64,000 nucleotides of DNA from an uncultured Clostridia bacterium (GCA_934278995.1 CAKQWM010000010.1:1-64000), one strand, 5' to 3'. Shown: positions 16,627 through 25,297, counted from the stretch's first letter. Notes: a model not told the origin generated them from the sequence alone. A program made the numbers and translations.

Positions 16627-17174
16627 CCTTTTTTTGTCTTGTTAATCCAGCACGCATATACCGCGTCGGCGACTTCTTCGGGCGAGATATCCGTCGTGTC
16701 GATGACGAAATCATAGTTATCCATGTCCTGAATATCTACCCCGTAATAGTCGTAATAACGACGTTTTTCGCTTGCTCTTCTCGACAACAAACTGTTAAAA
16801 GTTTCTTCAATGGTGCCGAAATGCTCGTCGCTTCTATGGGCGTCGAAAACCCTGTGAGCGGCTACGTTTTTATCGGTTTTTAAGTAAAAACTTACCGCCG
16901 ACGGCACGAAATGAAACGCAAGGCGCGAATCAAAAATGTAATTACCGTCTTTATCGTCGTAGGATTTAAGCATATTGTCAACCAAAGCGTCGTACTGCTT
17001 ATCTTTTTCGTTATTGATATTGAATTGCTCCACTGTAAGATTCAGTCTGGATGCAAGTTCACGATAAATAACGCCGGTAGATACGATTTCCGCGTTCATT
17101 CTTTCCTTCAAAATGCGCGCGACCGTACTTTTACCGCTTCCCAGATCGCCTGCAAGCGAAATTTTAAAATGCAT
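16623..17174 (-). CDS. Cytidylate kinase-like protein (archaeal-type CMP kinase family)
   Basis: A 183-residue P-loop nucleotide kinase. The ATG at 17174 is preferred over a GTG three codons earlier because GGTGA precedes it at proper spacing. The P-loop is GDLGSGKST (about residues 8-16), then STGVIYRELA (NMP-binding helix) and FDSRLAFHFVP; the Arg-rich lid is SRRASEKRRY. It resembles the short COG1102-type CMP kinases common in archaea more than the 220-residue bacterial Cmk. It would phosphorylate CMP/dCMP or a related substrate. It lies just upstream of class I lysS on the same strand. Confidence 0.8.
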   Translation of the reverse strand: MHFKISLAGDLGSGKSTVARILKERMNAEIVSTGVIYRELASRLNLTVEQFNINNEKDKQYDALVDNMLKSYDDKDGNYIFDSRLAFHFVPSAVSFYLKTDKNVAAHRVFDAHRSDEHFGTIEETFNSLLSRRASEKRRYYDYYGVDIQDMDNYDFVIDTTDISPEEVADAVYACWINKTKKG

Positions 17175-17209
17175 TTTTGTCACCGATTTATATAGAAATT
17201 CTTGTAATT

Positions 17210-17238
17210 ATTATATACTTTTAGTCATTTTCAGTCAA
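17210..17238 (-). promoter_or_regulatory. Promoter for the cytidylate kinase-like gene
   Basis: Minus strand TTGACT (17233-17238), 17-base spacer, TATAAT (17210-17215). The start codon is about 30 bases downstream. Confidence 0.75.
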
Positions 17239-17313
17239 CAAAAAACAATTGATTTTACGCTAAAAAATGTTTTACTTGATATTTTTGTCGTTTACGGACA
17301 GACACAGTTATCT

Positions 17314-17355
17314 AAAAAACGGCAAAAACCGACCTATAGAGGGGTTTTTACCGTT
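17314..17355 (-). terminator. Terminator after the topoisomerase A gene, containing the dispersed element
   Basis: On the minus strand AACGGTAAAAACC pairs with GGTTTTTGCCGTT around a loop CCTCTATAGGTC, followed by six T. The loop and inner arm carry the dispersed element (CGACCTATAG on the plus strand). The stop codon is about 17 bases away. Confidence 0.85.
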
Positions 17356-17371
17356 TTGGTTTATCTGTTTA

Positions 17372-19813
17372 TCAATAGAATATTATCTTGTCGGGCTGGC
17401 AGTTTCCTACGTTTTTAAGAAGTTTTCCTCTTGATTCTCTCGTATCCGCCTGCGCCGACGATATGTCTGCGTAGAATTCCTGCGACATTCTGTCGAGAAT
17501 ATAGATGCCTTTTAAGCCGTTATATACCTTGGCGCGCAAGACGATTTCGGCATATTTTTTATCTCCGAGATCGAAAATCATAACGCCTTTTCTGGTCTTG
17601 ACGAGTTTCTTTACGCTATCGCAATCGACCACTTTGAACATTCCGTTCGACGCGCCGAGAACGACTTTTTCGTTCGCTCCTATCTGCGTTGCGTAAATCA
17701 CCTCGTCGTCCTCGTATAAGCCCATGCCCTTTACGCCGCCGGCGACTCTTAACTGTTCGGGAACGCCTTCCCAAAGCATATTGAGCGTCATTCCTTTTTT
17801 AGTAACGTATAAAAGCGTAGTGTCGGCTCTTTCCTGTTCGACGGTAATGATTTCGTCGTCGTCTTTTATCTTCATCGCCTGATAGTATCCTTTAAGCACG
17901 GTGTATTCCTGCCACGGGGTAACTTTAATCATACCGTCTTTAGTTACGAATACAAGCCTGCCTTCGGGGACTTCTATACCCTTTACTGCGAACAAACCTA
18001 CTGCCTTTTCGTTGGCTTTTGCCTGTCTGAACATATCTTCGAGTTTGACGCCTTCAGTTAAACTTCCTTTGGATTCCGGCATTACTTCCACGTCGATTTT
18101 GAAACAGTTACCGAGGTTTGTGAATGCGTAAACCTGTTCTTCCGTCGTCGCCTTGACGTAAGTTTTAAAAACGTCTTTCGGCGTGGGTTTTTCAAGGTCG
18201 AGTATTCTCTTTAACTGAGCGGGTTTAACCTTTCTTAATTTTCCGAGTTCGTTTACGCCTACGTAATAAGTTTCGACGACGGTTTTGTCTTCGCCTTTTT
18301 TGACGATGATTTTGTCCGCCGTATCGACGATTACCGTTCTTCTTTCGTCGCCGTATTTTCTCTTGACCTCCTGTAATTCTTTGATTACAACGTCAAATTG
18401 TTTTTTCTTGCTGGCGATTATAGCCTCGTATTCTTTTATGAGTTCTTTTAAATTTTTGAGTTCGGCTTTAAGATTGTTTACTTCGAGTTTCGTTAGCCTT
18501 GCAAGTCTTAAATCGAGTATTGCGTTGGCTTGCTTTTCCGTAAGTGAAAAAGCCTTTCTTAAATTTGCCCGAGCAGTCGGCGTATCGGAGGAAGTTTTGA
18601 TAATTCTGATGACTTCGTCGATATTGGTAACGGCAATAATCAGACCTTCTAAAATGTGGGCGCGCTCTTTGGCTTTATCGAGGTCGTATCTGGTACGCCT
18701 TAAAACGACTTCGCGCTGAAACTCCGTGTAATGGCGGTAGATATCAAGAAGTCCGAGTTGCTGGGGCTTGCCCTCGGCGATTACGACCATGTTTATGCCG
18801 AACGATAATTGAAGGTCGGAATATTTATATAAGGCGTCGAGAGTTTTTTCTACGTTGGCTTCTTTTTTGAGCCTTATTACCGCGCGCATGCCGTTGCGGT
18901 CCGATTCGTCCGAAACCGACTGAATGTTATCGGCAAGCACCTGTTTTTTTCTTTTATCGTCGCCGTCGGAACACATTTCGTCGATTTTTCTGAGCATGTC
19001 CGCTTTGTTTACGGTATAAGGGATTTCCGTAATAACGATGGTTTTCGCGCCTTTATCGTTTTCTTCGATATGAAGCTTGGCGCGCATTATTATTTTTCCC
19101 TTGCCCGTTTTGTACGCTTTTTTAAGTTCGTCGCCCGAAATAAGGTACCCGCCGGTGGGAAAATCCGGACCGGGGACGATTTTCATCATCTCCTCGAGGG
19201 AAATTTTCGGATCGTTTATGTAAGCGCACGCGCCGTCTATTACTTCGCCTAAGTTATGGGGCGGAATGTTTGTAGCAAGACCTACCGCGATACCCGTTGC
19301 GCCGTTTACCAGAAGATTCGGATAATGACTCGGTAAAACGTCCGGCTCTTTTAAAGAATCGTCGAAGTTGAGATTCCATTTTACGGTGTCTTTTTCGATA
19401 TCTTTAACGAGTTCTAACGCAAGCGGTTGCATTTTTACTTCGGTATAACGCATTGCCGCCGCGGGATCGCCGTCAACCGAACCGAAGTTTCCCTGCCCGT
19501 TGACGAGCGTCATTCTCATATTATAGGGCTGAGCAAGCCTTACCATTGCGTCGTAAACCGAAGTGTCGCCGTGAGGGTGATATTTACCTAAAACTTCGCC
19601 GACGACTCTCGCGCTCTTTTTATACCCCTTGTCCGGCAAGATGCCGTTTTCATACATCGAGTATATAATTCTTCTCTGAACGGGTTTAAGTCCGTCCTCT
19701 ACCCTCGGTATCGCCCTGTCCATTATGACGTATTCGGCGTAAGGTATCATTGAATTATGAAGGACGTCTTCAAAAGCGTTGTTTATTATGTTTTTTTCGT
19801 TTATTATTTCCAT
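17372..19813 (-). CDS. Type IIA topoisomerase subunit A (ParC-like; gyrase A possible)
   Basis: An 813-residue DNA-cleaving subunit. The winged-helix region has RPEDGLKPVQRRI-like sequence (RVEDGLKPVQRRIIYSM), KSARVVGEVLGKYHPHGD, and the active-site Tyr in AAMRYTEVKM (about residue 122). A coiled tower (LEVNNLKAELKNLKELIKEYE) and a C-terminal beta-pinwheel with repeated VFVTKDG/LYVTKKG blades follow. The GyrA-box QRRGGKG needed for negative supercoiling is not seen, which favours topoisomerase IV. It lies 46 bases after the subunit B gene, so the two form an operon. It has an AAGGTG ribosome site. Confidence 0.93.
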   Translation of the reverse strand: MEIINEKNIINNAFEDVLHNSMIPYAEYVIMDRAIPRVEDGLKPVQRRIIYSMYENGILPDKGYKKSARVVGEVLGKYHPHGDTSVYDAMVRLAQPYNMRMTLVNGQGNFGSVDGDPAAAMRYTEVKMQPLALELVKDIEKDTVKWNLNFDDSLKEPDVLPSHYPNLLVNGATGIAVGLATNIPPHNLGEVIDGACAYINDPKISLEEMMKIVPGPDFPTGGYLISGDELKKAYKTGKGKIIMRAKLHIEENDKGAKTIVITEIPYTVNKADMLRKIDEMCSDGDDKRKKQVLADNIQSVSDESDRNGMRAVIRLKKEANVEKTLDALYKYSDLQLSFGINMVVIAEGKPQQLGLLDIYRHYTEFQREVVLRRTRYDLDKAKERAHILEGLIIAVTNIDEVIRIIKTSSDTPTARANLRKAFSLTEKQANAILDLRLARLTKLEVNNLKAELKNLKELIKEYEAIIASKKKQFDVVIKELQEVKRKYGDERRTVIVDTADKIIVKKGEDKTVVETYYVGVNELGKLRKVKPAQLKRILDLEKPTPKDVFKTYVKATTEEQVYAFTNLGNCFKIDVEVMPESKGSLTEGVKLEDMFRQAKANEKAVGLFAVKGIEVPEGRLVFVTKDGMIKVTPWQEYTVLKGYYQAMKIKDDDEIITVEQERADTTLLYVTKKGMTLNMLWEGVPEQLRVAGGVKGMGLYEDDEVIYATQIGANEKVVLGASNGMFKVVDCDSVKKLVKTRKGVMIFDLGDKKYAEIVLRAKVYNGLKGIYILDRMSQEFYADISSAQADTRESRGKLLKNVGNCQPDKIIFY

Positions 19814-19835
19814 TTTTTCACCTTAAAAATGTAGA

Positions 19836-19863
19836 ATAATCGACCTATAGACCGACTTTTACA
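19836..19863 (-). repeat. Dispersed 3'-end element at the topoisomerase B stop codon
   Basis: Plus strand ATAATCGACCTATAGACCG, then ACTTTTACA. The TAA of the B subunit (19859-19861) lies inside it. The element falls within the B-A operon, in the short gap before the A subunit start. Confidence 0.65.
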
Positions 19864-21835
19864 CTTCCTTCCTTAATTCAAAGTTGTCTTCTTTGTTGAA
19901 ATCGGCGTAGTTTTGAATATAGGCTTTTCTGCCGTCGGATTCGCTTCCCATAAGTATCGGGATAAGCCTTTCCGCTTCGGCTATATCATCTAACGTAACG
20001 CGCATAAGCATACGGGTTTTTGGGTTCATGGTGGTTTCCCAAAGTTGATGCGGATTCATTTCGCCGAGTCCTTTATAGCGTTGAAGCGAATATCCTCTGC
20101 CAACTACTTCGATTTTCTTTTTAAGTTCTTTATCGTCGTAAGCGTATTCCACTACGTCTTTTTTTGAAACTTTATATAAAGGCGGCATACCTATATATAC
20201 GTGTCCTTCCTGTATAAGCGGTTTCATGTAACGATAGAAGAAAGTCAGAAGTATCGCTCTTATATGCGCGCCGTCCTGATCGGCGTCCGACAAGATTATT
20301 ACTTTATCGTAATTTAAATCTTTCATTTTAAAATCATCGCCGATACCGGTTCCGAGCGCGCCGATTATCGTTTTGATTTCTTCGTTTTCGAGAATTTTTT
20401 CAAGGCGCTTTTTCTCTGCGTTCAGCGGTTTACCGCGTAAAGGTAAGATTGCCTGGTACTGTCTGTCTCTTCCCTGCTTTGCGCTGCCGCCTGCGGAATC
20501 GCCTTCCACGATAAATACTTCGTTCAGCGCCGCTTTGCGAGAAGTGCAGTCTGCAAGTTTCCCGACAAGTTTCGTTCTGTCCGCCGAGGTTTTGGCTCTT
20601 GCAATATCCTTCGCGTGTTTTATCGCTTTTCTTACTTTCGCTTCTTCCGCAGCCTTAGCGATTATTTTATCGAAGTCGTTAAAGCGCTTCTTGTTTTTCA
20701 TTTCCTTATTCAGTTCGGTATAGGTAACGCTGTCCATAGCGTTTTTCACTTCGGGATTGCCGAGTTTGGTTTTCGTCTGACCTTCGAACTGAGCGTTTTT
20801 CATTTTGACGGAAATTATAGCCGTCATGCCTTTACGAAAATCCTCCCCGAGGAAATTTTCGTCTTTATCCTTTAACTGTCCGTGCGCCCGCGCGTATTCG
20901 TTGAAGGCTTTCGTAACGCCCGATTTGAAACCTTCTTCGTGCTTGCCTCCCTCGGCGGTCGGTATATTGTTTACGAAGGACAAAATCGTTTCGTTATAGC
21001 CGTCGGTATGCTGAATGGCAAATTCGACCTTCATCTGATCGTGTTTGTCCCCGCAATCGATTTCGGAACAGCCGTAAATAGGCGTATCGATTAAAACGGT
21101 GTTTCCTGCGTTAAGATATTTTACGTAATCGAATATACCTCCTTCGTAACAGAAATTTTGTTCCTCGGGCGTTTTTGTACGGTTGTCGATAAATTTAAGT
21201 TTTATACCTTTGTTTAAAAAGGCTAACTCTCTGAGCCTTCTCGAAATGACTTCGGCGTTAAATTCCACCGATTCAAAAATCGACGTATCGGGTTTGAAAC
21301 GAACGAAAGTTCCGTGCTTTTTAGTGGCGACTTTCGTGTTTTCAAGCGGTCCCGTAGGTACGCCCGCGTGAATTTTTCCTGTTTTTTTATCCACCCAACT
21401 TTTGAAGTCCATTTTATAAACGGTCTTCTTGAATACCTCAACTTTAAGCCACTCCGACAAAGCGTTGGTAACCGACGCGCCGACGCCGTGAAGCCCGCCG
21501 GAATAATTATAACTGTCGTTATCGAATTTACCGCCGGCGTGAAGATGGGTAAACACTACCTCTACGCCCGACACTTTAGCCTTAGGGTGAACGTCGGTAG
21601 GAATCCCCCTGCCGTTATCTTCTACCGAAGCGCTTCCGTCAGGATATAAAACGACAAGAACGGTATCGCCGTAACCGTTCGATACTTCGTCAATCGCGTT
21701 ATCCACGATTTCCCATAAAATGTGATGTAACCCCTTAACGTTTGTTCCGCCGATGTACATACCCGGTCTTAGCCTTACGGCTTCAAGTCCTTCGAGAATT
21801 TTAATTTTCTCGGCTGAATACGCATTGTTTTGCAT
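19859..21835 (-). CDS. Type IIA topoisomerase subunit B (ParE/GyrB)
   Basis: A 658-residue ATPase subunit. The ATG at 21835 is chosen because AGGAGG lies 7 bases upstream and the next residues (MQNNAYSAEKIKILEGLEAVRLRPGMYIG) are the normal family start; an upstream in-frame extension of 36 codons is spurious. GHKL motifs are EIVDNAIDE, VEDNGRGIPTD and GGLHGVGASVTNALS. TOPRIM motifs are EGDSAGGSAKQGRDR, LRGKPLNAEK and DADQDGAHIRA. It has no large insertion, like Firmicutes GyrB and ParE. Given its partner lacking a GyrA-box, ParE is slightly favoured. Promoter at 21886-21915. Confidence 0.94.
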   Translation of the reverse strand: MQNNAYSAEKIKILEGLEAVRLRPGMYIGGTNVKGLHHILWEIVDNAIDEVSNGYGDTVLVVLYPDGSASVEDNGRGIPTDVHPKAKVSGVEVVFTHLHAGGKFDNDSYNYSGGLHGVGASVTNALSEWLKVEVFKKTVYKMDFKSWVDKKTGKIHAGVPTGPLENTKVATKKHGTFVRFKPDTSIFESVEFNAEVISRRLRELAFLNKGIKLKFIDNRTKTPEEQNFCYEGGIFDYVKYLNAGNTVLIDTPIYGCSEIDCGDKHDQMKVEFAIQHTDGYNETILSFVNNIPTAEGGKHEEGFKSGVTKAFNEYARAHGQLKDKDENFLGEDFRKGMTAIISVKMKNAQFEGQTKTKLGNPEVKNAMDSVTYTELNKEMKNKKRFNDFDKIIAKAAEEAKVRKAIKHAKDIARAKTSADRTKLVGKLADCTSRKAALNEVFIVEGDSAGGSAKQGRDRQYQAILPLRGKPLNAEKKRLEKILENEEIKTIIGALGTGIGDDFKMKDLNYDKVIILSDADQDGAHIRAILLTFFYRYMKPLIQEGHVYIGMPPLYKVSKKDVVEYAYDDKELKKKIEVVGRGYSLQRYKGLGEMNPHQLWETTMNPKTRMLMRVTLDDIAEAERLIPILMGSESDGRKAYIQNYADFNKEDNFELRKEV

Positions 21836-21885
21836 ACGCAAACCTCCTATATGTAAAACTATATTTTTAAAATTTAACAAGACTA

Positions 21886-21915
21886 ATAATAGCCTTTTTT
21901 TCGCGTGATTGTCAA
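21886..21915 (-). promoter_or_regulatory. Promoter for the topoisomerase operon
   Basis: Minus strand TTGACA (21910-21915), 18-base spacer, TATTAT (21886-21891). Three ACGTAA repeats lie directly upstream of the -35 (21924-21948). Confidence 0.75.
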
Positions 21916-21923
21916 TCTTTTTT

Positions 21924-21948
21924 ACGTAATTTACGTAAAACAACGTAA
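21924..21948. repeat. Three ACGTAA repeats in near-helical phase upstream of the topoisomerase promoter
   Basis: ACGTAA occurs at 21924-21929, 21933-21938 and 21943-21948, spacing 9 and 10 bases. The first two are within TTACGTAA palindromes. The position just upstream of the -35 suits an activator or structural site. Confidence 0.6.
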
Positions 21949-21975
21949 ATAACCGACCTATACAGGCACTTTTAC
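21949..21975 (-). repeat. Dispersed 3'-end element at the ArsR-type gene's stop codon
   Basis: Plus strand ATAACCGACCTATACAGGCA, then CTTTTACG. The regulator's TAG (21958-21960) is within the core, so the element encodes its last few residues (VKVPV). Confidence 0.7.
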
Positions 21976-22482
21976 GATTTTTCCGTTCTGTCGTTTAATG
22001 TATCCGAAATCAAGCATTTCTTTTTTTGCGGTAATAAAATCCTCACACCTTTCGGAAATAATCAAAGACGCTTCGCCCTCGGTATATACTTTTTCGGTTG
22101 AAAATTCATCCGCGATTATTTTATAAATTGCCTTGCGTTTGTTTATCTGAACGGGAAGTTCTTCTACCCTGCCGTTTTTAAAACATTCTTTTTTAACGGC
22201 ATTTTTAAAAACGTCTTTTTTCGGTTTTACCGATTTTAAAAGACGCCTAAGATCGTCCGAAAGCATTTTGGAAGATATGGAATATATCTGATAATACTGC
22301 TCTTTTTTGGCAACGACTAAATCGGCGCTCAGTAATTTTTTTAAATGAAAACTGACCGTCGATACGGAAATATTCAGTTCAAGACTCAATTCCTCAACGA
22401 ATTTCGGCCTTTCCGTAAGCGACGCCAGAATTTTCAGGCGTGACTTATCAGCCAAAGCGTTGAGTAAAACTTCCTCTGCCAT
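21958..22482 (-). CDS. ArsR-type winged-helix regulator with DUF2087 domain
   Basis: A 174-residue probable transcription regulator. Residues 1-80 are an ArsR-type DNA-binding domain: ALADKSRLKILASLTERP, then the recognition helix region NISVSTVSFHLKKLLSADLV. The C-terminal 70 residues (KRKAIYKIIADEF, VYTEGEASLIIS, AKKEMLDFGYIKRQNGKIV) match the DUF2087 pattern. No ArsR metal-binding Cys pair is seen, so the ligand is unknown. It has a strong promoter of its own and a weak ribosome site. It lies upstream of the topoisomerase promoter on the same strand with no evident terminator apart from the dispersed element. Confidence 0.85.
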   Translation of the reverse strand: MAEEVLLNALADKSRLKILASLTERPKFVEELSLELNISVSTVSFHLKKLLSADLVVAKKEQYYQIYSISSKMLSDDLRRLLKSVKPKKDVFKNAVKKECFKNGRVEELPVQINKRKAIYKIIADEFSTEKVYTEGEASLIISERCEDFITAKKEMLDFGYIKRQNGKIVKVPV

Positions 22483-22548
22483 TACCCACCGTCACTGATT
22501 TTTATAATTTTGTTTCTATGCAAGCAAAATTAAATAATGCTATTTACT

Positions 22549-22576
22549 ATTATACACGTCAAAATAAATTTGTCAA
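22549..22576 (-). promoter_or_regulatory. Promoter for the ArsR/DUF2087 gene
   Basis: Minus strand TTGACA (22571-22576), 16-base spacer, TATAAT (22549-22554): both hexamers are consensus. The leader is about 60 bases and AT-rich. Confidence 0.8.
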
Positions 22577-22587
22577 GTATTTTTGCA

Positions 22588-22630
22588 TAAAAAAATCGTT
22601 TTTCTTTATAAAAAATTTAAGAAAAACGAT
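22588..22630 (-). terminator. Terminator downstream of the HAD phosphatase gene
   Basis: ATCGTTTTTCTT (22595-22606) pairs with AAGAAAAACGAT (22619-22630) over a 12-base loop. On the minus strand a run of seven T follows. Confidence 0.8.
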
Positions 22631-22658
22631 GATTTTTATTTTATGATTTATAACGAAA

Positions 22659-23312
22659 TCAAGATTTTATTATATAGTCGAATAATTCTTCCGCGCTGTC
22701 GGCTATAACCGAAGCGCCGAGGTTTTTAAGAAATTCTTTTCCCCTAAAGCCCCAGGAAACTCCTATAAAATCAAGATCGGCGTTTGCAGCCGTCAAATAA
22801 TCGACGTCGGAATCCCCTACGTAAACAGCCTCGCTTTTTTCCGCGCCGAAAAATTTAAGCGCTTTATTTACCATATCGGGCGCGGGCTTTTTTTCAATCC
22901 CCTCGAGCCTTCCGACGGCGTAATCGAAACCGCCGGGAAAATAAACGTTGACGAGTTCTTTAACCGCATAGTCGTCTTTGTTGGAAACGACGCACGTATA
23001 TAGCCCCGCGCTTTTAAGTTTATCAAGCAAAGCGTTTATGCCGTCGTAACTTTTCGTTTTGTCGGTACAATGCTCTTTATAATACGGTGTAAACGCATCG
23101 TAAACGTCTTTTCGCGTTTTTTCCGAAACGCCGTAAGGTAAGGCTCTTTCTATAAGTTTCGGGATACCGTTTCCGACGAACGATCTTACCTCGGATAAGG
23201 TCCTTTCGGGAAAAGAAAAGCGTTTAAGCGAATAGTTAAGCGCGTCTTTTAAATCTTCCAAAGTGTCAAGCACCGTTCCGTCCATATCGAAGACGACATA
23301 TTTGTATTTCAT
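22659..23312 (-). CDS. HAD-family phosphatase, phosphoglycolate phosphatase-like
   Basis: A 217-residue HAD hydrolase. Motif I is VFDMDGTVLDT (nucleophile and acid/base Asp), motif II Thr/Ser in CVVSNKDD, motif III Lys in EKKPAPD, motif IV GDSDVDYLTAANA. The helical cap between residues 15 and 80 is of Gph/PgmB type. The likely substrate is phosphoglycolate or another small phosphate ester; the family is promiscuous. AAGGTG ribosome site; its own promoter (23360-23387) and terminator make it a single-gene unit. Confidence 0.88.
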   Translation of the reverse strand: MKYKYVVFDMDGTVLDTLEDLKDALNYSLKRFSFPERTLSEVRSFVGNGIPKLIERALPYGVSEKTRKDVYDAFTPYYKEHCTDKTKSYDGINALLDKLKSAGLYTCVVSNKDDYAVKELVNVYFPGGFDYAVGRLEGIEKKPAPDMVNKALKFFGAEKSEAVYVGDSDVDYLTAANADLDFIGVSWGFRGKEFLKNLGASVIADSAEELFDYIIKS

Positions 23313-23359
23313 AATTCACCTTAGACGCTTTTATTTGTTCACGCGTCCGTTTTTCTTGA

Positions 23360-23387
23360 ATTATATCACAAAATTTATATTAGTCAA
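23360..23387 (-). promoter_or_regulatory. Promoter for the HAD phosphatase gene
   Basis: Minus strand TTGACT (23382-23387), 16-base spacer, TATAAT (23360-23365), about 45 bases before the start codon. Confidence 0.75.
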
Positions 23388-23469
23388 AGGATTCGGATGG
23401 GGTTTTCGTCTGTACCGAAAATAGCGTCCGGGTTTTTTTCGTCTATCGAAGATAAAAGCCTTTTAAAGT

Positions 23470-23766
23470 TTATTCTTCGGGCAAAAAAACGAGGGTGAAC
23501 GGATATAAACAATCGGTAGCGTTGCATTTTTTCAATTTTTCCGCCGCCTCTCCTTCCGGAAAATTTTCGGGCGTAAGCATAACAGCCTCGCTTGGTTTTT
23601 CGATTATTAACGCGGCGCCTTTTTCCGGTTCTTTTCTTAGACGATTATCACGGACGATAACCGAGGGCGGAACGCCGACTCTTTTTGAGATTTCCGCAAC
23701 GGTTTCCCCGCTCGTTACGTAAATAAAAGACTTCAAATTGTTCCAGGCAAATAATAAGTTCGTCAT
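23470..23766 (-). CDS. Small LysM-domain protein
   Basis: About 98 residues from the ATG at 23766. The open frame continues to an ATG at 23856, but that would overlap the divergent flippase gene and adds no domain. Residues 14-58 form one LysM unit: IYVTSGETVAEISKRVGVPPSVIVRDN, then GAALIIEK. LysM units bind peptidoglycan or chitin-like glycans and occur in spore-coat and envelope proteins of Clostridia. No signal peptide is visible on the short form, which would suit a spore-coat or mother-cell role. No Shine-Dalgarno is seen. The start is uncertain. Confidence 0.65.
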   Translation of the reverse strand: MTNLLFAWNNLKSFIYVTSGETVAEISKRVGVPPSVIVRDNRLRKEPEKGAALIIEKPSEAVMLTPENFPEGEAAEKLKKCNATDCLYPFTLVFLPEE

Positions 23767-23818
23767 ACTTTGAATATATTTAACAAGAAAGCGTTTTATG
23801 TATTGTTGAGGTACCGAT

Positions 23819-25297
23819 ATTAAAAAAGTCGTAAAAACGGTTGCTCTCGTAACCATGTTTTCCTGTGTCGAAAGATTATGCGGTTTTTTATACCGAATAT
23901 TTTTATCGAGAAATTTAGGGGCGGAATTTATAGGCGTTTATCAGGTAACTTTATCGGTTATAGGCGTTCTCGTTACCGTTTCGGCGAGCGGAATCCCCAT
24001 AACCGTTTCGAGGCTCATGATAAAAGAAAGAGCGAAAGGCTCGAAACGCGGAGAAAAAGACGTCGTTTCGGCAGGCATATTGTCCTGTCTTATTTTAAGC
24101 GTACCGTCAACCCTTGCTTTATATATCTTTAAAGACGCGTTTTCTTTTCTTTTTGCCGATCAAAGAAGTTACGATCTTCTTCTCGTTATACTTCCGGGCG
24201 TCGTTATAACGTCGGTTTACGCCGTGATACGCGGTTATTTTTGGGGTAACAGATATTTTTTTACTTATTCCTTAATCGAACTCGCGGAAGAAGCGGTAAT
24301 GTGCGTTTCGGGCGTCGTTCTCGTTAAATTTGCCGACGATTATTGGTCGAAAGCAGTCGGCGCCGCGCAAAGCGTTACCATATCGTACGTGTTTTCCTTC
24401 GTGCTTTCAACGACTTTTTTTCTTATAAAATCGGGAAAGCCGACAAATCCGCTCAGAAAATTAAAACCCGTTTTAGAAAGTTCTTCACCGATAACGCTGA
24501 TGAGAACGTTAACTTCCTTTTTAGGTTCCGTCGTTGCTATAATTTTACCGCAAAAACTGCTTGAATACGGTTTTAGCAAGGCAAGAGCGATGGAGGCTTT
24601 CGGGGCGCTTTCGGGAATGGCGCTTCCGCTACTGTTTATTCCGTCAACGATAATCGGCTCGATCGCCTTAGTGATTGTTCCAAAACTTTCCGAAAGTTAT
24701 TACCGAAAAGACGGCGACACTCTTAAATTTGCGATAAAACGTTCGCTGGACTTTTCCGTTTTATTCTCCGTTATAATAGTACCCGTATTTATAGTGTGCG
24801 GAAAAGAAATAGGTACGGTAATTTACGACAACGCCGAAGCGGGCGGGTATCTTTCGGTATCGAGTTTCATAATGGTACCCATGAGTATTACCATGATAAC
24901 CAACAGCGTTTTAAATTCGTTGAATTACGAAAAGAAAACGCTCGTTAATTTTCTTGTCGGCGCCGCAGTAATGATTGCTTCCGCGTTGTTTCTGACAGGA
25001 TATATCGGCGTTTATTCTCTTATTTTGGGCTACTTTTTAAACTATGCTATTACGGGCGTTCTTAATTTCAGATTGTTAAACGGCGTTACGGGACAAGTAA
25101 AACAGTACCTTAAACAGATTACAATGTTTTTTATCGGGCTTACTCTGACCGTAATTTTCGGGCATTTTCTTCACGGCGCGATAAAAAATTACGTCGGCGA
25201 CTTTTTGCGCGTCGTTATAATCGGCGTCGGCACGTGCGTTTTTCAGGCGATATACCTTCAGATAACCTCCACTTTCGATTTCAGGAAGTTTTTTTAA
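23819..25297 (+). CDS. SpoVB/MurJ-type polysaccharide flippase (possible ATT start)
   Basis: A multidrug/oligosaccharidyl-lipid/polysaccharide exporter superfamily protein of about 480-492 residues with 12-14 membrane segments. Family features are GFLYRIFLSRNLGAEFIGVYQ near the start, SGIPITVSRLM, YFWGNRYF and LPKLSESYYRKD. SpoVB-type proteins are thought to flip lipid-linked precursors for spore cortex synthesis. The first ATG (23855) has no ribosome site and would cut membrane segment 1. In-frame codons upstream (IKKVVKTVALVT) complete that segment, and an ATT at 23819 has GAGG 7 bases before it, so initiation at ATT is proposed. No standard start codon exists between the upstream TGA (23807) and 23855. 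Confidence 0.88.
   Translation: MKKVVKTVALVTMFSCVERLCGFLYRIFLSRNLGAEFIGVYQVTLSVIGVLVTVSASGIPITVSRLMIKERAKGSKRGEKDVVSAGILSCLILSVPSTLALYIFKDAFSFLFADQRSYDLLLVILPGVVITSVYAVIRGYFWGNRYFFTYSLIELAEEAVMCVSGVVLVKFADDYWSKAVGAAQSVTISYVFSFVLSTTFFLIKSGKPTNPLRKLKPVLESSSPITLMRTLTSFLGSVVAIILPQKLLEYGFSKARAMEAFGALSGMALPLLFIPSTIIGSIALVIVPKLSESYYRKDGDTLKFAIKRSLDFSVLFSVIIVPVFIVCGKEIGTVIYDNAEAGGYLSVSSFIMVPMSITMITNSVLNSLNYEKKTLVNFLVGAAVMIASALFLTGYIGVYSLILGYFLNYAITGVLNFRLLNGVTGQVKQYLKQITMFFIGLTLTVIFGHFLHGAIKNYVGDFLRVVIIGVGTCVFQAIYLQITSTFDFRKFF

Noticed and set aside
21836..21943. 36-codon N-terminal extension of topoisomerase subunit B
   Set aside because: A strong AGGAGG precedes the ATG at 21835, and the extension covers the promoter and leader.
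23767..23856. Upstream extension of the LysM protein
   Set aside because: It would overlap the divergent flippase start and adds no recognisable domain; the shorter start at 23766 is preferred, though unproven.
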